Origin: Paraglaciecola marina
Lineage (GTDB): Bacteria > Pseudomonadota > Gammaproteobacteria > Enterobacterales > Alteromonadaceae
Direction of reading: 5' to 3'
NCBI RefSeq assembly: GCF_004360155.1
Contig: NZ_ML178721.1
Location: forward strand, 62,001 to 126,000
Length of the DNA: 64,000 nucleotides
Made by a program: the position numbers and the translations under genes. Shown piece by piece: positions 8,985 to 18,417 of this stretch (position 1 is its first letter; each line of letters begins with the position of its first letter). The notes beneath the pieces were generated by a model. The model was not told the origin of the DNA and did no database searches. It saw only the letters and a list, made by a program, of their open reading frames with translations.

Positions 8985-9680
8985 TTATATCTGACTTAGC
9001 TTATCAAGCAAATCTACATCTAGCACCTGCAGCTTGCCGTAACGAATTGTAATAATATTTTCTGTTTGTAAATTTTGTAGAATTTTATTCACCGTTTGCC
9101 TAGAGCTATGAATTAATTGCGCCAATGAGTCTTGTGAAATGCTTAATTCGATTGGCGTGTTTTGCGTCGATGTTTGATGATCTTGTAAGCCTTTATGCAT
9201 CAAGCTTAAGCGTTTACAAAGTTGCCCTTTTAGTGACAAACACCCAGTTTCATCAATCAGTGAAAAGGTAGAGCGTACTCTTTGGCATAGCAACTTCATG
9301 ATGGCTTGCTGCCAGCTTGGATATTGCTGCATAGCTTCAAAAGCACCATTGGGTAATTTTAAAATAGTGGTTTCGCCTTCTGCATGGGCATCATGGGTGC
9401 GTGGTTGCCCATCCACTAAAGATATTTCACCAAACCAAGTACCAGGCAATATCCAAGTGAGAACCAGTTCTTTTCCTTCCAGGGTGACGTTACTTACGCG
9501 AACTCTACCTTTTAAAACACAATGAAAACCATCTGCTTGATCATTTTTTTTATGTAAAAACTGCTTATTTTCGAGAACTCTTATTTTACTTTTATGCAGT
9601 AAAGTATCGGCTAATTCTTTGGGTAAAGAGTTAAACCAAGGGTTTTGAATTAGGATTTCAATTATTTCACTTTGCTGCAT
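8985..9680 (-). CDS. Crp/Fnr family transcriptional regulator
   Basis: 231 residues. The N-terminal cyclic-nucleotide-binding-type beta barrel is evident (GFHCVLKGRVRVSNV, then GTWFGEISLVDGQPRTHDAHA, the phosphate-cassette region). The C-terminal winged helix-turn-helix is LSISQDSLAQLIHSSRQTVN followed by KILQNLQTENIITIRYGKLQ. There is no N-terminal cysteine cluster, so it is not an oxygen-sensing FNR. The presence of the phosphate-cassette Arg suggests, but does not prove, nucleotide binding. It is divergent from the aldolase/hydrolase pair, with 89 bases between the starts, so it may control them. A decayed copy of its 3' end lies at 7303-7367. Confidence 0.9.
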   Translation of the reverse strand: MQQSEIIEILIQNPWFNSLPKELADTLLHKSKIRVLENKQFLHKKNDQADGFHCVLKGRVRVSNVTLEGKELVLTWILPGTWFGEISLVDGQPRTHDAHAEGETTILKLPNGAFEAMQQYPSWQQAIMKLLCQRVRSTFSLIDETGCLSLKGQLCKRLSLMHKGLQDHQTSTQNTPIELSISQDSLAQLIHSSRQTVNKILQNLQTENIITIRYGKLQVLDVDLLDKLSQI

Positions 9681-9769
9681 ACCGTTCTCAATTGTCTATT
9701 TGGCGACAGTTTCTGATAGGTTCATTAGCTTATCTTAGTGCCATTGATATGCAAATGGGATCAGCTTAA

Positions 9770-10525
9770 ATGACAGAAACAATAAAAGATTTAGTCACTC
9801 AAGAAGAGTGGCAAGCTAGAGTAAATTTGGCAGCCTGTTACCGAGCTGTGGCTATGTTTGGATGGGATGACTTAATTTTTACCCATATATCTGCTCGTGT
9901 GCCCGGGCCAAAACACCACTTTTTGATTAACCCATTTGGGATGATGTTTGAAGAAGTCACAGCCTCAAGTTTGGTGAAAGTTGATTTACAGGGAAATAAA
10001 GTAATGGACTCTGATTACGATATTAACCCGGCTGGTTTTACGATTCATAGTGCCGTTCATGAAGCGCGAGACAACGCTAAATGCGTTATTCATTTGCATA
10101 CCGCAGCTGGGATTGCAGTTTCGGCAAGTGAACAAGGTTTATTGCCTTTGAGTCAGCAGTCATTATTTGCTTTTTCTTCTTTGTCTTACCATGATTATGA
10201 AGGTGTGGCATTAAATCCAGATGAAAAAACAAGGTTAGTTGCTGATTTGGGGGACACCCATTTTATGATTTTAAGAAATCATGGCTTGTTGACCTGTGCT
10301 GATAATATAGCCGACGCATTTTTGTATATGTACTTATTAGAGTGCTCCTGTCAGATTCAACTCAAGGCCCAATCTAGTGGTCAAAATTTACTGCAAGTAC
10401 CGTCTGAAATTTTGTCAGGAATTCAAGCTCAAGCAGAGCAAGTAACGCGCTCTGCTGGTGGGACCTTGGCATGGCCAGGAATTTTGCGTAAATTAGAGCG
10501 AACTAATCCAGGGTATGATCAATAA
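9770..10525 (+). CDS. Class II aldolase/adducin family protein
   Basis: 251 residues with the zinc-binding class II aldolase fold. Visible motifs are HISARVPG near residue 43, the metal ligands in CVIHLHTAAG (about 100-109) and a third His in MILRNHGLLT (about residue 170). Family members cleave or epimerise sugar phosphates or act on related hydroxy-acids; this one is closer to the adducin-like, uncharacterised branch found in many proteobacteria, so no substrate is proposed. The start is ATG. The downstream hydrolase begins three bases after the stop, indicating an operon, and a Crp/Fnr regulator is transcribed divergently. Confidence 0.9.
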   Translation: MTETIKDLVTQEEWQARVNLAACYRAVAMFGWDDLIFTHISARVPGPKHHFLINPFGMMFEEVTASSLVKVDLQGNKVMDSDYDINPAGFTIHSAVHEARDNAKCVIHLHTAAGIAVSASEQGLLPLSQQSLFAFSSLSYHDYEGVALNPDEKTRLVADLGDTHFMILRNHGLLTCADNIADAFLYMYLLECSCQIQLKAQSSGQNLLQVPSEILSGIQAQAEQVTRSAGGTLAWPGILRKLERTNPGYDQ

Positions 10526-10528
10526 CAA

Positions 10529-11419
10529 TTGAAAACGCTAAGTTTCAAAAATTATAAATTACACGCCAATTACAGTGAGCTATGTGGCCATAAAATTGCT
10601 CATTGGCAATCTGTTGATTTTGAAACAGCGGTGGATAAAGAGGTTATTGTGTTGATTCATGGATTCCCTAGTGCGGCTTGGGATTGGCATTTAATCTGGA
10701 AACATTTAGCGAAACGATATCGGCTAGTCAGTTTAGATATGCTGGGGTTCGGGTTATCGGATAAACCTAGCGAACATCAATATAGTTTAATTGAACAGGC
10801 CGATATCGTGGAGGCGTTATTGAAAGAAAAAGTCGTGACTAATTACCATATATTGGCCCATGATTATGGGGATTCAGTGGCCCAAGAATTACTTTACCGA
10901 CATGAACAATCTACTAGTAATAACACAATCGCATCTATTTGCTTTTTGAATGGAGGTTTGTTTTCAGCGGTTCATCGGCCTTTGTTTTCTCAGAAATTGC
11001 TACAAAGTCGTTATGGTAAGTTAGCCTGCCAGTTTTTGAATAAAAACAGTTTATCTAACAGCTTCAATAAAATTTTCGGGGCTAACACTCAAGCTAGCCA
11101 AACTACTATTGATACTTTGTGGAAATTACTTAAGCATAATAAAGGCAAAGTTGTTTTACCTAAGTTAATTACCTACATTGACGAACGTAAGGTTTTTGGA
11201 AAAACTTGGATTGAAAGTATGATCACGACTAGTATTCCAATGTATTTTATTAATGGCGTATTAGATCCTATCTCTGGACAGCAAATGTTAGATCATTATG
11301 TAGAGATTATTCCTAATCCATTAACTACTGCCTTAGAAGTAGGCCATTACCCCCAATTAGAAGCTCCTGAGCAAGTACTAGATCTTTATTTTGAGTTTTT
11401 AGCTCAAACCAATACATAA
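10529..11419 (+). CDS. Alpha/beta hydrolase related to vertebrate MEST/PEG1
   Basis: 296 residues with the alpha/beta hydrolase fold. HGFP (44-47) gives the oxyanion loop. The nucleophile elbow is AHDYGDSVAQELLYR, where Asp112 replaces the usual Ser, as in haloalkane dehalogenases and epoxide hydrolases. GHYPQLEAP near the C-terminus supplies the His. The elbow, the following NGGLFSAVHRPLFSQKLLQ and the GHYPQLE ending closely resemble MEST (PEG1), the imprinted vertebrate protein. The substrate is unknown. The start is TTG, three bases after the aldolase-like stop, with no strong ribosome site, so it probably depends on translational coupling. Confidence 0.85.
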   Translation: MKTLSFKNYKLHANYSELCGHKIAHWQSVDFETAVDKEVIVLIHGFPSAAWDWHLIWKHLAKRYRLVSLDMLGFGLSDKPSEHQYSLIEQADIVEALLKEKVVTNYHILAHDYGDSVAQELLYRHEQSTSNNTIASICFLNGGLFSAVHRPLFSQKLLQSRYGKLACQFLNKNSLSNSFNKIFGANTQASQTTIDTLWKLLKHNKGKVVLPKLITYIDERKVFGKTWIESMITTSIPMYFINGVLDPISGQQMLDHYVEIIPNPLTTALEVGHYPQLEAPEQVLDLYFEFLAQTNT

Positions 11420-11543
11420 GATAGCTGAAGAACTCTCGCTGCAGCAAAGCATAAATAATTCCCTCTTGGCTTTTTTTACAAGACCGTGCCGTGACATAAT
11501 GTTTATCTAAGCGTTAAATTATCCGAAACGAGTTACCCATGTT

Positions 11544-12671
11544 ATGAAAATTTATTATGAAGACAGTATGCCTTATGCCACTGAGTTTTTTGCTGAGCTA
11601 GGTGAGTGTCAGGTGTTTTCTCATAAAACAGTCAATGCTGAAATGTTAGCTGATGCAGATGTTTTGCTGACTCGTTCAACCACCAAAGTTAACCAAGCCT
11701 TGCTATGTAAAAGTGAGCAAGTGCAGTTTATTGGCACTGCAACCGCTGGCACTGATCATGTTGATAAAGCTTATTTAGCATCAAAAGGTATTCCTTTTAC
11801 TTCGGCGGGTGGCTGTAATGCAGTTGCAGTGGCGGAATATGTTCTTAGCGCAATTTTTGTGATGGCAAAGCGTTTAGATTGGCAGGTTGCAGACAAAACT
11901 GTGGGTATAGTTGGTGCCGGCAATGTGGGTACTGTGTTGGCAAACGTATTAACTGTTTTAGGGATTAAACATAAGTTATGTGATCCTCCCCTTGCTGATA
12001 ATGGTGACTCGCGAAAATTTGTGAATATAGAACAAATTATGGACTGTGATGTGATTAGCTTACATGTGCCCTATGTGGCTGACGGACCCTATATCACTGA
12101 AGATTTATTTGATGCTAAAAGGTTGTCGCAACTAAATGAAAATCAACTGTTGATCAACGCTTGCCGTGGTGAAGTTGTTAATAATCAAGCTGCTTTAGCG
12201 CTTTTCAAACAAGGCAAAAAATTAAATTTAGTTTTAGACGTGTGGGACAACGAACCTAATATTGAAGCAGAGCTTGTACCTTATATTGCTTTAGCAACGG
12301 CACACATAGCTGGACATACTATTGAAGGTAAAGCTAGGGGCACAGAAATGTTGTATTTTGCTTTATGTAAGCAGCTTGATGTGCAGCCCACTAAAAAGTT
12401 GTCTGATTATTTACCCCTTGCTAAAGATAGCCAAAAATCGTTGCCTGATAGTGAGGAGTTTTGGGATGTGATCGAACATTTAGTGTTAGATGTGTACGAT
12501 ATTTCTGTAGATGATGCTCAATTTAAAACAAAACATGATGGTGCTGAGTCATTTAGATATATCCGAAAGCACTATCCTATAAGAAGAGAGTTTTCTGCAA
12601 TGACGGTAAATGCTGGAAATTCAGCTCATTCAAAGGCAATCTACGGCCTTGGATTTTTGGCAGCAAAATAA
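11544..12671 (+). CDS. pdxB: 4-phosphoerythronate dehydrogenase
   Basis: PdxB oxidises 4-phospho-D-erythronate with NAD in the second step of the deoxyxylulose 5-phosphate-dependent route to pyridoxal phosphate. The 375-residue protein has the family opening (YYEDSMPYATEFFAELGE), the Rossmann motif VGIVGAGNVGTVLANVL, the catalytic Arg/Glu/His segments (INACRGEVVNN; LVLDVWDNEPNI; TAHIAGHTIEGKARG) and the PdxB-specific C-terminal dimerisation domain. The 2-hydroxyacid dehydrogenase fold is shared with serA at 58352, but the C-terminal domain and opening distinguish it. It is followed after 58 bases by asd, as in many gammaproteobacteria where an asd-like gene (usg) sits next to pdxB. Confidence 0.96.
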   Translation: MKIYYEDSMPYATEFFAELGECQVFSHKTVNAEMLADADVLLTRSTTKVNQALLCKSEQVQFIGTATAGTDHVDKAYLASKGIPFTSAGGCNAVAVAEYVLSAIFVMAKRLDWQVADKTVGIVGAGNVGTVLANVLTVLGIKHKLCDPPLADNGDSRKFVNIEQIMDCDVISLHVPYVADGPYITEDLFDAKRLSQLNENQLLINACRGEVVNNQAALALFKQGKKLNLVLDVWDNEPNIEAELVPYIALATAHIAGHTIEGKARGTEMLYFALCKQLDVQPTKKLSDYLPLAKDSQKSLPDSEEFWDVIEHLVLDVYDISVDDAQFKTKHDGAESFRYIRKHYPIRREFSAMTVNAGNSAHSKAIYGLGFLAAK

Positions 12672-12729
12672 TTGCTCAAGAATCTGAATATAAATCAATT
12701 TATTTTAATTTTTTAGGAGTATTAGAACC

Positions 12730-13746
12730 ATGTCTCGGGCCTTTGATGTCGCAGTGTTGGGCGCTACTGGATTAGTAGGACAACATATGATTGAAATTCT
12801 TGAACAAAGAGATTTTCCGATCAACAAACTTTATCCATTAGCCAGCGCACGTTCAGCGGGTGGAAAGGTGACCTTCAAGGGAAAAGAGATTACCGTTTTA
12901 AATGCAGACGAATTTGATTGGAGCCAAGTGCAACTTGGGTTCTTTTCTGCCGGTGGTAGTGTTTCTGAAAAGTTTGCACCTATCGCTGCTGAAGCTGGGT
13001 GTGTAGTGATTGATAACACCTCGCAATTTCGTTATGAACCTGATATTCCTTTGGTTGTTCCAGAAGTTAATGCCCATGCATTAGCTGATTTCCGCAACCG
13101 TAATATCATTGCCAACCCTAACTGTTCTACTATTCAGATGATGGTAGCCCTGAAGCCAATCCATGATGCAGTTGGCATTGAGCGTATTAACGTATCTACT
13201 TACCAGTCAGTGTCTGGCGGTGGCAAAGCTGCGATTGATGAACTAGCTCACCAAACTGCTGCATTGTTAAGCGGTAAAGAAGCTAAGCCTGAAGCGTTTA
13301 GCCGACAAATTGCTTTTAACGTTATTCCGCAAATTGATGTGTTTATGGATAATGACTACACCAAAGAAGAAATGAAAATGGTGTGGGAAACTAAAAAGAT
13401 AATGGGCGACGAGTCGATTCTTGTTAATGCGACAGCCGTTCGTGTTCCAGTTTTTTATGGTCACGGTGAAGCAATTCACTTAGAAACCCGTGCACCTATT
13501 GATGCAGAAGAAGTTAAAAACTTATTAGAGCAAGCGCCTGGTGTAGTTTTGCACCGCGACCGAGAAGAGTTTCCTACTCAAGTGAGTAGCGCAAGTGGTA
13601 ATGATGATACTCACGTTGGCCGTGTAAGAAATGATATTTCTCACCCTAACGGCATTAATTTATGGGTTGTTTCTGATAATGTCCGTAAAGGCGCTGCAAC
13701 TAATAGTGTACAAATAGCAGAGGCGTTAATTAAGGACTACATGTAG
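12730..13746 (+). CDS. asd: Aspartate-semialdehyde dehydrogenase
   Basis: 338 residues. The enzyme reduces L-aspartyl phosphate to aspartate semialdehyde, the branch point to lysine, diaminopimelate, threonine and methionine. The NADP-binding loop GATGLVGQHM lies at 11-20. The catalytic Cys132 is in ANPNCSTIQM and the catalytic His245 in VPVFYGHGEAIH; SVSGGGKAAIDEL is also family-typical. In E. coli the gene at this position (usg) is an inactive relative; here both catalytic residues are present, so the protein should be active. The ATG follows a TAGGAG ribosome site. A GC-rich hairpin lies 27 bases after the stop. Confidence 0.93.
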   Translation: MSRAFDVAVLGATGLVGQHMIEILEQRDFPINKLYPLASARSAGGKVTFKGKEITVLNADEFDWSQVQLGFFSAGGSVSEKFAPIAAEAGCVVIDNTSQFRYEPDIPLVVPEVNAHALADFRNRNIIANPNCSTIQMMVALKPIHDAVGIERINVSTYQSVSGGGKAAIDELAHQTAALLSGKEAKPEAFSRQIAFNVIPQIDVFMDNDYTKEEMKMVWETKKIMGDESILVNATAVRVPVFYGHGEAIHLETRAPIDAEEVKNLLEQAPGVVLHRDREEFPTQVSSASGNDDTHVGRVRNDISHPNGINLWVVSDNVRKGAATNSVQIAEALIKDYM

Positions 13747-13773
13747 TTTTTAGAGCTGTTAATTGTTTATAGT

Positions 13774-13807
13774 GAGGGCCAAACCAGTTCTGGTTGTTCT
13801 GGCCCTC
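13774..13807. terminator. Hairpin after asd
   Basis: GAGGGCCA pairs with TGGCCCTC, and an inner AACCAG/CTGGTT pair can form within the loop. It lies 27 bases after the asd stop. The following bases are ATGAAATC rather than a T run, so it may be a weak or Rho-assisted terminator or an mRNA-protecting hairpin. Confidence 0.55.
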
Positions 13808-14025
13808 ATGAAATCTAATCAAATGCCGATAGCTTTATACTTACTGCAACTTTAATAGACTTGTATAGGTTTTATCTTGGCTAATCAAAAGCTTGGCAAT
13901 CTAGATCAAACTCAGCATCTAGTTTATAGTTGTGTAAGATTTATGTTTATATTTCGATCTTGGAATACGAATTGCTAATCCCTACTATTACGCCCGTTTA
14001 CAGCCAATAAAATGACTAAGGGCTA

Positions 14026-14041
14026 GACAATTTAAATTGTC
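14026..14041. promoter_or_regulatory. Perfect 16-base palindrome upstream of fimV
   Basis: GACAATTTAAATTGTC reads the same on both strands and lies about 130 bases before the fimV ATG. Its size and place suit a dimeric regulator site, but I cannot name the regulator. Confidence 0.35.
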
Positions 14042-14169
14042 AATATTAAAAGATATATCCTTTTTCAAAAGGGTTGGTAAAGATTTATTCGTGTTGTAAA
14101 CATTAAGTGTTAATTTATGCCGCACCACCTAAAAATTAAAATAAATATCATTGAGCAAGAAGGAACAAT

Positions 14170-17100
14170 ATGAATTTGCGACTGAGTGCATTGACACTTT
14201 TGATATTGCTGAACTTCATTACAGCTGTCTACGCTGCAGACTTCGAACAAGTAAAGCTCAGAGGTCCTAAAGACTCTACCGCGCACCTTTCTGGCATTGA
14301 ATATGGGCCGATTACCTCTTCCGATACATTATGGCAAATTGCTACCCGCTATCGAACTAATTCAAATAATAGTATTTATCAAATCATGTTAGCCATATAT
14401 GAACTGAATGAAGGGGCTTTTGAAAAAGAAAATATTAACCTAATGATGGATGGGGCCATGTTGCAACTCCCATCGCAACGATACATTTCAAGGGTTGATA
14501 AAGAGCAAGCAAAACAAAGAGCAGAACTAGATGCGAGAAAACTTCGAGGCCCAATAGAATCTCCTACTGCACTTGCAAACAAGCAAGCTGTTAGTACAGA
14601 AGCGTTAGATGAAACAAAACAAATATTAGAGAAGAAACTTGGCGCAATTGACGAGGAACAAACTCGCCAGTTTATGGCGATTAGGAAACAATTTGCCGAG
14701 TCTATTAGTAATGTTCAAAGCATATTGGATGAAAATCAAAAGCTCTTTGAACGTCTCGACCAAGTAAATAGTGATATTGATGAAATAAGAAGCAAAGAAG
14801 AGCAAAAAGCCCAACAAATGGAAACCATGGGTGAAAGTATTCAAGAGTTATTAGCTAAAGCTCGTCAGGCAGAAGCTGAGCGAGAAGCTCAATTGAAGGC
14901 ATCTAACACGTCATGGTTTGATGAGCCTCTCAATCTTATCTTGAGTTCAGTACTATTTGTATTGGTATTGTTAGTAGGCATAGCCGTTTGGTTAATTAAA
15001 CGTAAGGGAGGCGAGCCTAAGCCTGATACAGATGACGAATTAGAAAATCTACCATTGGATTTACATGCAGCAGAAATGGATGATTTATCAGATGCTCTAA
15101 GTGCTGAATTGGAAAGTGATTCTGAAGACGAGTTAGATGATGATAACTTGTTTGGCGATGATGATATTTTAGATGATGTGTTGGCTGAAGAGTTAGAAGA
15201 CTCGTTAGATGACTCATTAGACGAGCTTGGTGATGATACCTTAATTGATGATAGTTCAAACGTATTTGATGACTTAGGTGACGAGGTTTTAGATGATGAC
15301 TTTGAAGTTGGGTCTGACACAGTTGCACAAGAAGATTTAGATAGCTTATTTGACACTGATGAAGAGTTATTAACTGAAGTCAGTGATGATGAAGATGATT
15401 TACTAGGTGAAATTGATAGCAGTGATGACGCTGATAACACATTTGATGTATCCGAAGATACTAGCTCAAGTGATGAAATAGAAGACCTGCTAGAAGATGA
15501 ACTATTGTCAGATATTCAGGACGATTCAGAAGAAGCTCCTTCGATCGAGCCTGTGGATGACGAAAATGAACAACCAGAAATTAGTATTGATGATTTATTA
15601 GATGAATCTGAGTCTTCAGGGTTAGAAGAGGACTCTTCTTTACTTGATGGTTCAGAAGAAATAAATGAGGATGTTTTAGATAATCTAGACAAAGAAATCA
15701 GTAGTCAAAATGAAGAGCTGGATGCAGTTACTGGTAGCTTAATTGACGAGTTAGAGCAAGTCGAACAGATGGCAGATATGCTGGGAGAAGATGACTTCGA
15801 TGATAACGAAGATACACAACTTGGGATTCAAACCTTAGATGAGTTAGCTGAAAACCTTGATGATGATTTACTGTTAGGCGAAGAAGATGAGGAACCTGAA
15901 AGTTCAGAAATTGACATTGATGAGCTTTTAGAGACAAGTTCTACTTTTGAGTCCGAAGCTGAACCAGAGCTAGAAGTTGAAGCTGAACCAGAGCTAGAAG
16001 TTGAAGCTGAGCCAGAGTTAGAAGTTGAAGCTGAACCAGAGCCAGAAGTTGAAGCTGAACCAGAGCCAGAAGTTGAAGCTGAACCAGAGCTAGAAGTTGA
16101 AGCTGAACCCGAGTTAGAAATTGAGTCTGAACCCGAGTTAGAAGTTGAGTCTGAACCAGAGCTAGAAGTTGAAGCTGAGCCAGAGCTAGAAGTTGAAGCT
16201 GAACCAGAGCCAGAACTTGAAGCTGAGCCAGAGCCAGAGCTAGAAGTTGAAGCTGAACCAGAGCCAGAAGTTGAAGCTGAACCAGAGGTAGAGGTTGAGT
16301 CTGAACCCGAATTAGAAGTTGAAGCTGAACCAGAGCCAGAACTTGAAGCCGAACCAGAGTTAGAGGTTGAAGCCGAACCAGAGCTAGAAGTTGAAGCTGA
16401 ACCAGAGCCAGAACTTGAAGCCGAACCAGAGTTAGAGGTTGAAGCCGAACCAGAGTTAGAAGTTGAGTCTGAACCCGAATTAGAGGTTGAAGCCGAACCA
16501 GAATTAGAGGTGGAAGCCGAACCAGAGCTAGAAGTTGAAGCTGAACCAGAACTAGAAGTTGAAGCTGAACCAGAGCTAGAAGTTGAAGCTGAAGCGGAGA
16601 TAGAAGTTGAAGCTGAACCAGAGTTAGAGGTTGAGTCTGAACCTGAATTAGAAGTTGACGCTGAACCAGAGCCAGAAGTTGAAGCCGAACCAGAGTTAGA
16701 GGTTGAAGCTGAACCAGAGTTAGAAGTTGAAGCTGAACCAGAGTTAGAAGTTGAAGCTGAGTTAGAGGTTGAAGCCGAACCAGAGTTAGAAGTTGAAGCT
16801 GAACCAGGGTTAGAAGTTGAAGCTGAGCCAGAGCCAGAACTTGAAGCTGAGCCAGAGTTAGAAGTTGAAGCTGAACCAGAGTTAGAGGTTGAGTCTGAAC
16901 CTGAATTAGAAGTTGACGCTGAATCAGAGCCAGAAGTTGAAGCCGAACCAGAGTTAGAGGTTGAAGCCGAACCAGAGTTAGAAGTTGAAGCTGAGCCAGA
17001 GTTAGAAGTTGAAGCTGAACCAGAGTTAGAAGTTGAAGCTGAGTTAGAGGTTGAAGCCGAACCAGAGTTAGAAGTTGAAGCTGAACCAGGGTTAGAAGTT

Positions 17101-18273
17101 GAAGCTGAGCCAGAGCCAGAACTTGAAGCTGAGCCAGAGTTAGAAGTTGAAGCTGAACCAGAGTTAGAGGTTGAGTCTGAACCTGAATTAGAAGTTGACG
17201 CTGAATCAGAGCCAGAAGTTGAAGCCGAACCAGAGTTAGAGGTTGAAGCCGAACCAGAGTTAGAAGTTGAAGCTGAGCCAGAGTTAGAAGTTGAAGCTGA
17301 GCCAGAGCCAGAACTTGAAGCTGAGCCAGAGTTAGAGGTTGAAGCCGAACCAGAGTTAGAAGTTGAACATGAATTTGAATCTGACTTGGAGTTAGATCCC
17401 ACATTTGAGCAAGAGCTTGGCGAACACAATACTCTAGATGAAGATCAGCTTGAAAAGGCATTGGAAGATTTTGAAAATGAAGAGTTAGATGAAGTTTTAG
17501 AAGATCTCACTTCTAATGAGAACTCCTCCTTAAGTTCACTTGATGAGCTAGAGTTTTCAGCAGTTTCTGAAGACGTTTTAGAAGGTGAAGAAAAGTCTAT
17601 CGATAAGGTGTTGCAAGACTCTCTTAATGATTTACCTGACTTGAATGATATCACCTCAAACTCTGATTTTGACGATTCAATACTTGAAAACGCATTAGAA
17701 GAGAATTCTCAATTACCGCCCGTTGAGGATAATAGCGAACTTGAGGATATGCCTGGGTTAGGAGATTGGTTAACGGAAGGTGATGAGCCTCAGGCTGATG
17801 ACAAAGCCATTGAAGAGCTTGATGATTCTAGTTTTGATGAGATGCTCGAGGCCATTGATTTAGATTTAGAGGAAGAAGATAATTTAGGTTTCGATATCCC
17901 AGCTTTATTAGATGAAAATCCAAGTGATAATACAGTTGAAGAGTCGGCAGCTCTATTAGACGAAGAAAATGATGAAGACTTTTTAGATGTTGAATCTCTG
18001 CTAAATGATAGTGTGGATGCTGAAGCTGATGAGCTTACTGAAAATGATTTTGACTTAGATATAGAGCTAGAACCATTTGTTTCAGATCAAGACAACCTTG
18101 AAATGATTGATGTTGATGCAGATGATGGCATGGGGGCTAAGTTAGATTTAGTTCAAGCGTATATTGAAATTGGTGAAGATGATTCAGCTAAAGAGTTGAT
18201 CGACGATGTAATCGCTAATGGTACACCAAAACAGGTTGCCGAAGCTAAGAAGTTACTAGACAACCTAGGCTAA
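14170..18273 (+). CDS. fimV: FimV/TspA family cell-pole and type IV pilus assembly protein
   Basis: 1367 residues. FimV proteins are inner-membrane, peptidoglycan-binding hubs of the cell pole that support type IV pilus assembly and twitching. The order here is: signal peptide (about 1-22); the conserved FimV N-terminal region with a LysM-like segment ([17 protein letters not shown], about 43-59); a coiled coil (about 150-235); one membrane helix (about 257-275); a very acidic cytoplasmic region; a repeat region (596-1065) built on the octamer EAEPELEV; more acidic sequence; and the conserved FimV C-terminal domain ([20 protein letters not shown]). The ATG follows AAGGA. The repeat is unusually long and the basis of spurious antisense ORFs. 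Confidence 0.93.
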   Translation: MNLRLSALTLLILLNFITAVYAADFEQVKLRGPKDSTAHLSGIEYGPITSSDTLWQIATRYRTNSNNSIYQIMLAIYELNEGAFEKENINLMMDGAMLQLPSQRYISRVDKEQAKQRAELDARKLRGPIESPTALANKQAVSTEALDETKQILEKKLGAIDEEQTRQFMAIRKQFAESISNVQSILDENQKLFERLDQVNSDIDEIRSKEEQKAQQMETMGESIQELLAKARQAEAEREAQLKASNTSWFDEPLNLILSSVLFVLVLLVGIAVWLIKRKGGEPKPDTDDELENLPLDLHAAEMDDLSDALSAELESDSEDELDDDNLFGDDDILDDVLAEELEDSLDDSLDELGDDTLIDDSSNVFDDLGDEVLDDDFEVGSDTVAQEDLDSLFDTDEELLTEVSDDEDDLLGEIDSSDDADNTFDVSEDTSSSDEIEDLLEDELLSDIQDDSEEAPSIEPVDDENEQPEISIDDLLDESESSGLEEDSSLLDGSEEINEDVLDNLDKEISSQNEELDAVTGSLIDELEQVEQMADMLGEDDFDDNEDTQLGIQTLDELAENLDDDLLLGEEDEEPESSEIDIDELLETSSTFESEAEPELEVEAEPELEVEAEPELEVEAEPEPEVEAEPEPEVEAEPELEVEAEPELEIESEPELEVESEPELEVEAEPELEVEAEPEPELEAEPEPELEVEAEPEPEVEAEPEVEVESEPELEVEAEPEPELEAEPELEVEAEPELEVEAEPEPELEAEPELEVEAEPELEVESEPELEVEAEPELEVEAEPELEVEAEPELEVEAEPELEVEAEAEIEVEAEPELEVESEPELEVDAEPEPEVEAEPELEVEAEPELEVEAEPELEVEAELEVEAEPELEVEAEPGLEVEAEPEPELEAEPELEVEAEPELEVESEPELEVDAESEPEVEAEPELEVEAEPELEVEAEPELEVEAEPELEVEAELEVEAEPELEVEAEPGLEVEAEPEPELEAEPELEVEAEPELEVESEPELEVDAESEPEVEAEPELEVEAEPELEVEAEPELEVEAEPEPELEAEPELEVEAEPELEVEHEFESDLELDPTFEQELGEHNTLDEDQLEKALEDFENEELDEVLEDLTSNENSSLSSLDELEFSAVSEDVLEGEEKSIDKVLQDSLNDLPDLNDITSNSDFDDSILENALEENSQLPPVEDNSELEDMPGLGDWLTEGDEPQADDKAIEELDDSSFDEMLEAIDLDLEEEDNLGFDIPALLDENPSDNTVEESAALLDEENDEDFLDVESLLNDSVDAEADELTENDFDLDIELEPFVSDQDNLEMIDVDADDGMGAKLDLVQAYIEIGEDDSAKELIDDVIANGTPKQVAEAKKLLDNLG
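15955..17364 (+). repeat. Tandem 24-base repeat array inside fimV
   Basis: 1410 bases encoding residues 596-1065 as variants of E-A-E-P-E-L-E-V. Variation is mainly Ala/Ser, Leu/Pro, synonymous GAGCTA/GAGTTA/GAATTA choices, and shortened units such as EAELEV. A larger unit is superimposed: 16621-16878 (258 bases) recurs as 16879-17160 (282 bases, one extra octamer), and a third, internally shortened copy begins at 17161. Both full copies share a rare Pro-Gly variant (CCAGGG), showing recent segmental duplication. Confidence 0.95.
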
Positions 18274-18417
18274 AATCTTTTTTGACTGAATCTAGTATTG
18301 ATTGAATGAATTTTGGTATTTTGTCTGTCTCTAATAATGCAGAGGTGCATACGCCAACTAAAATGTTATTAAAGTGGCGTTGATAACCATTAATATTTAG
18401 TCAAATTGGATACTTAA

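Larger units (their letters stand above)
13747..14169. other. Intergenic region between asd and fimV
   Basis: 423 bases without a convincing ORF. It holds the asd hairpin (13774-13807), a perfect 16-base palindrome (14026-14041) and presumably the fimV promoter. The last bases before fimV include AGAAGGAACAAT, a good ribosome site. No RNA gene was recognised. Confidence 0.6.

Noticed and set aside
15828-17461. Two long antisense ORFs (533 and 506 codons, Ser/Gly-rich and Leu/Gln-rich)
   Set aside because: They are stop-free only because the 24-base fimV repeat is a multiple of three and lacks stop codons on the other strand; compositions are artefacts of the repeat.
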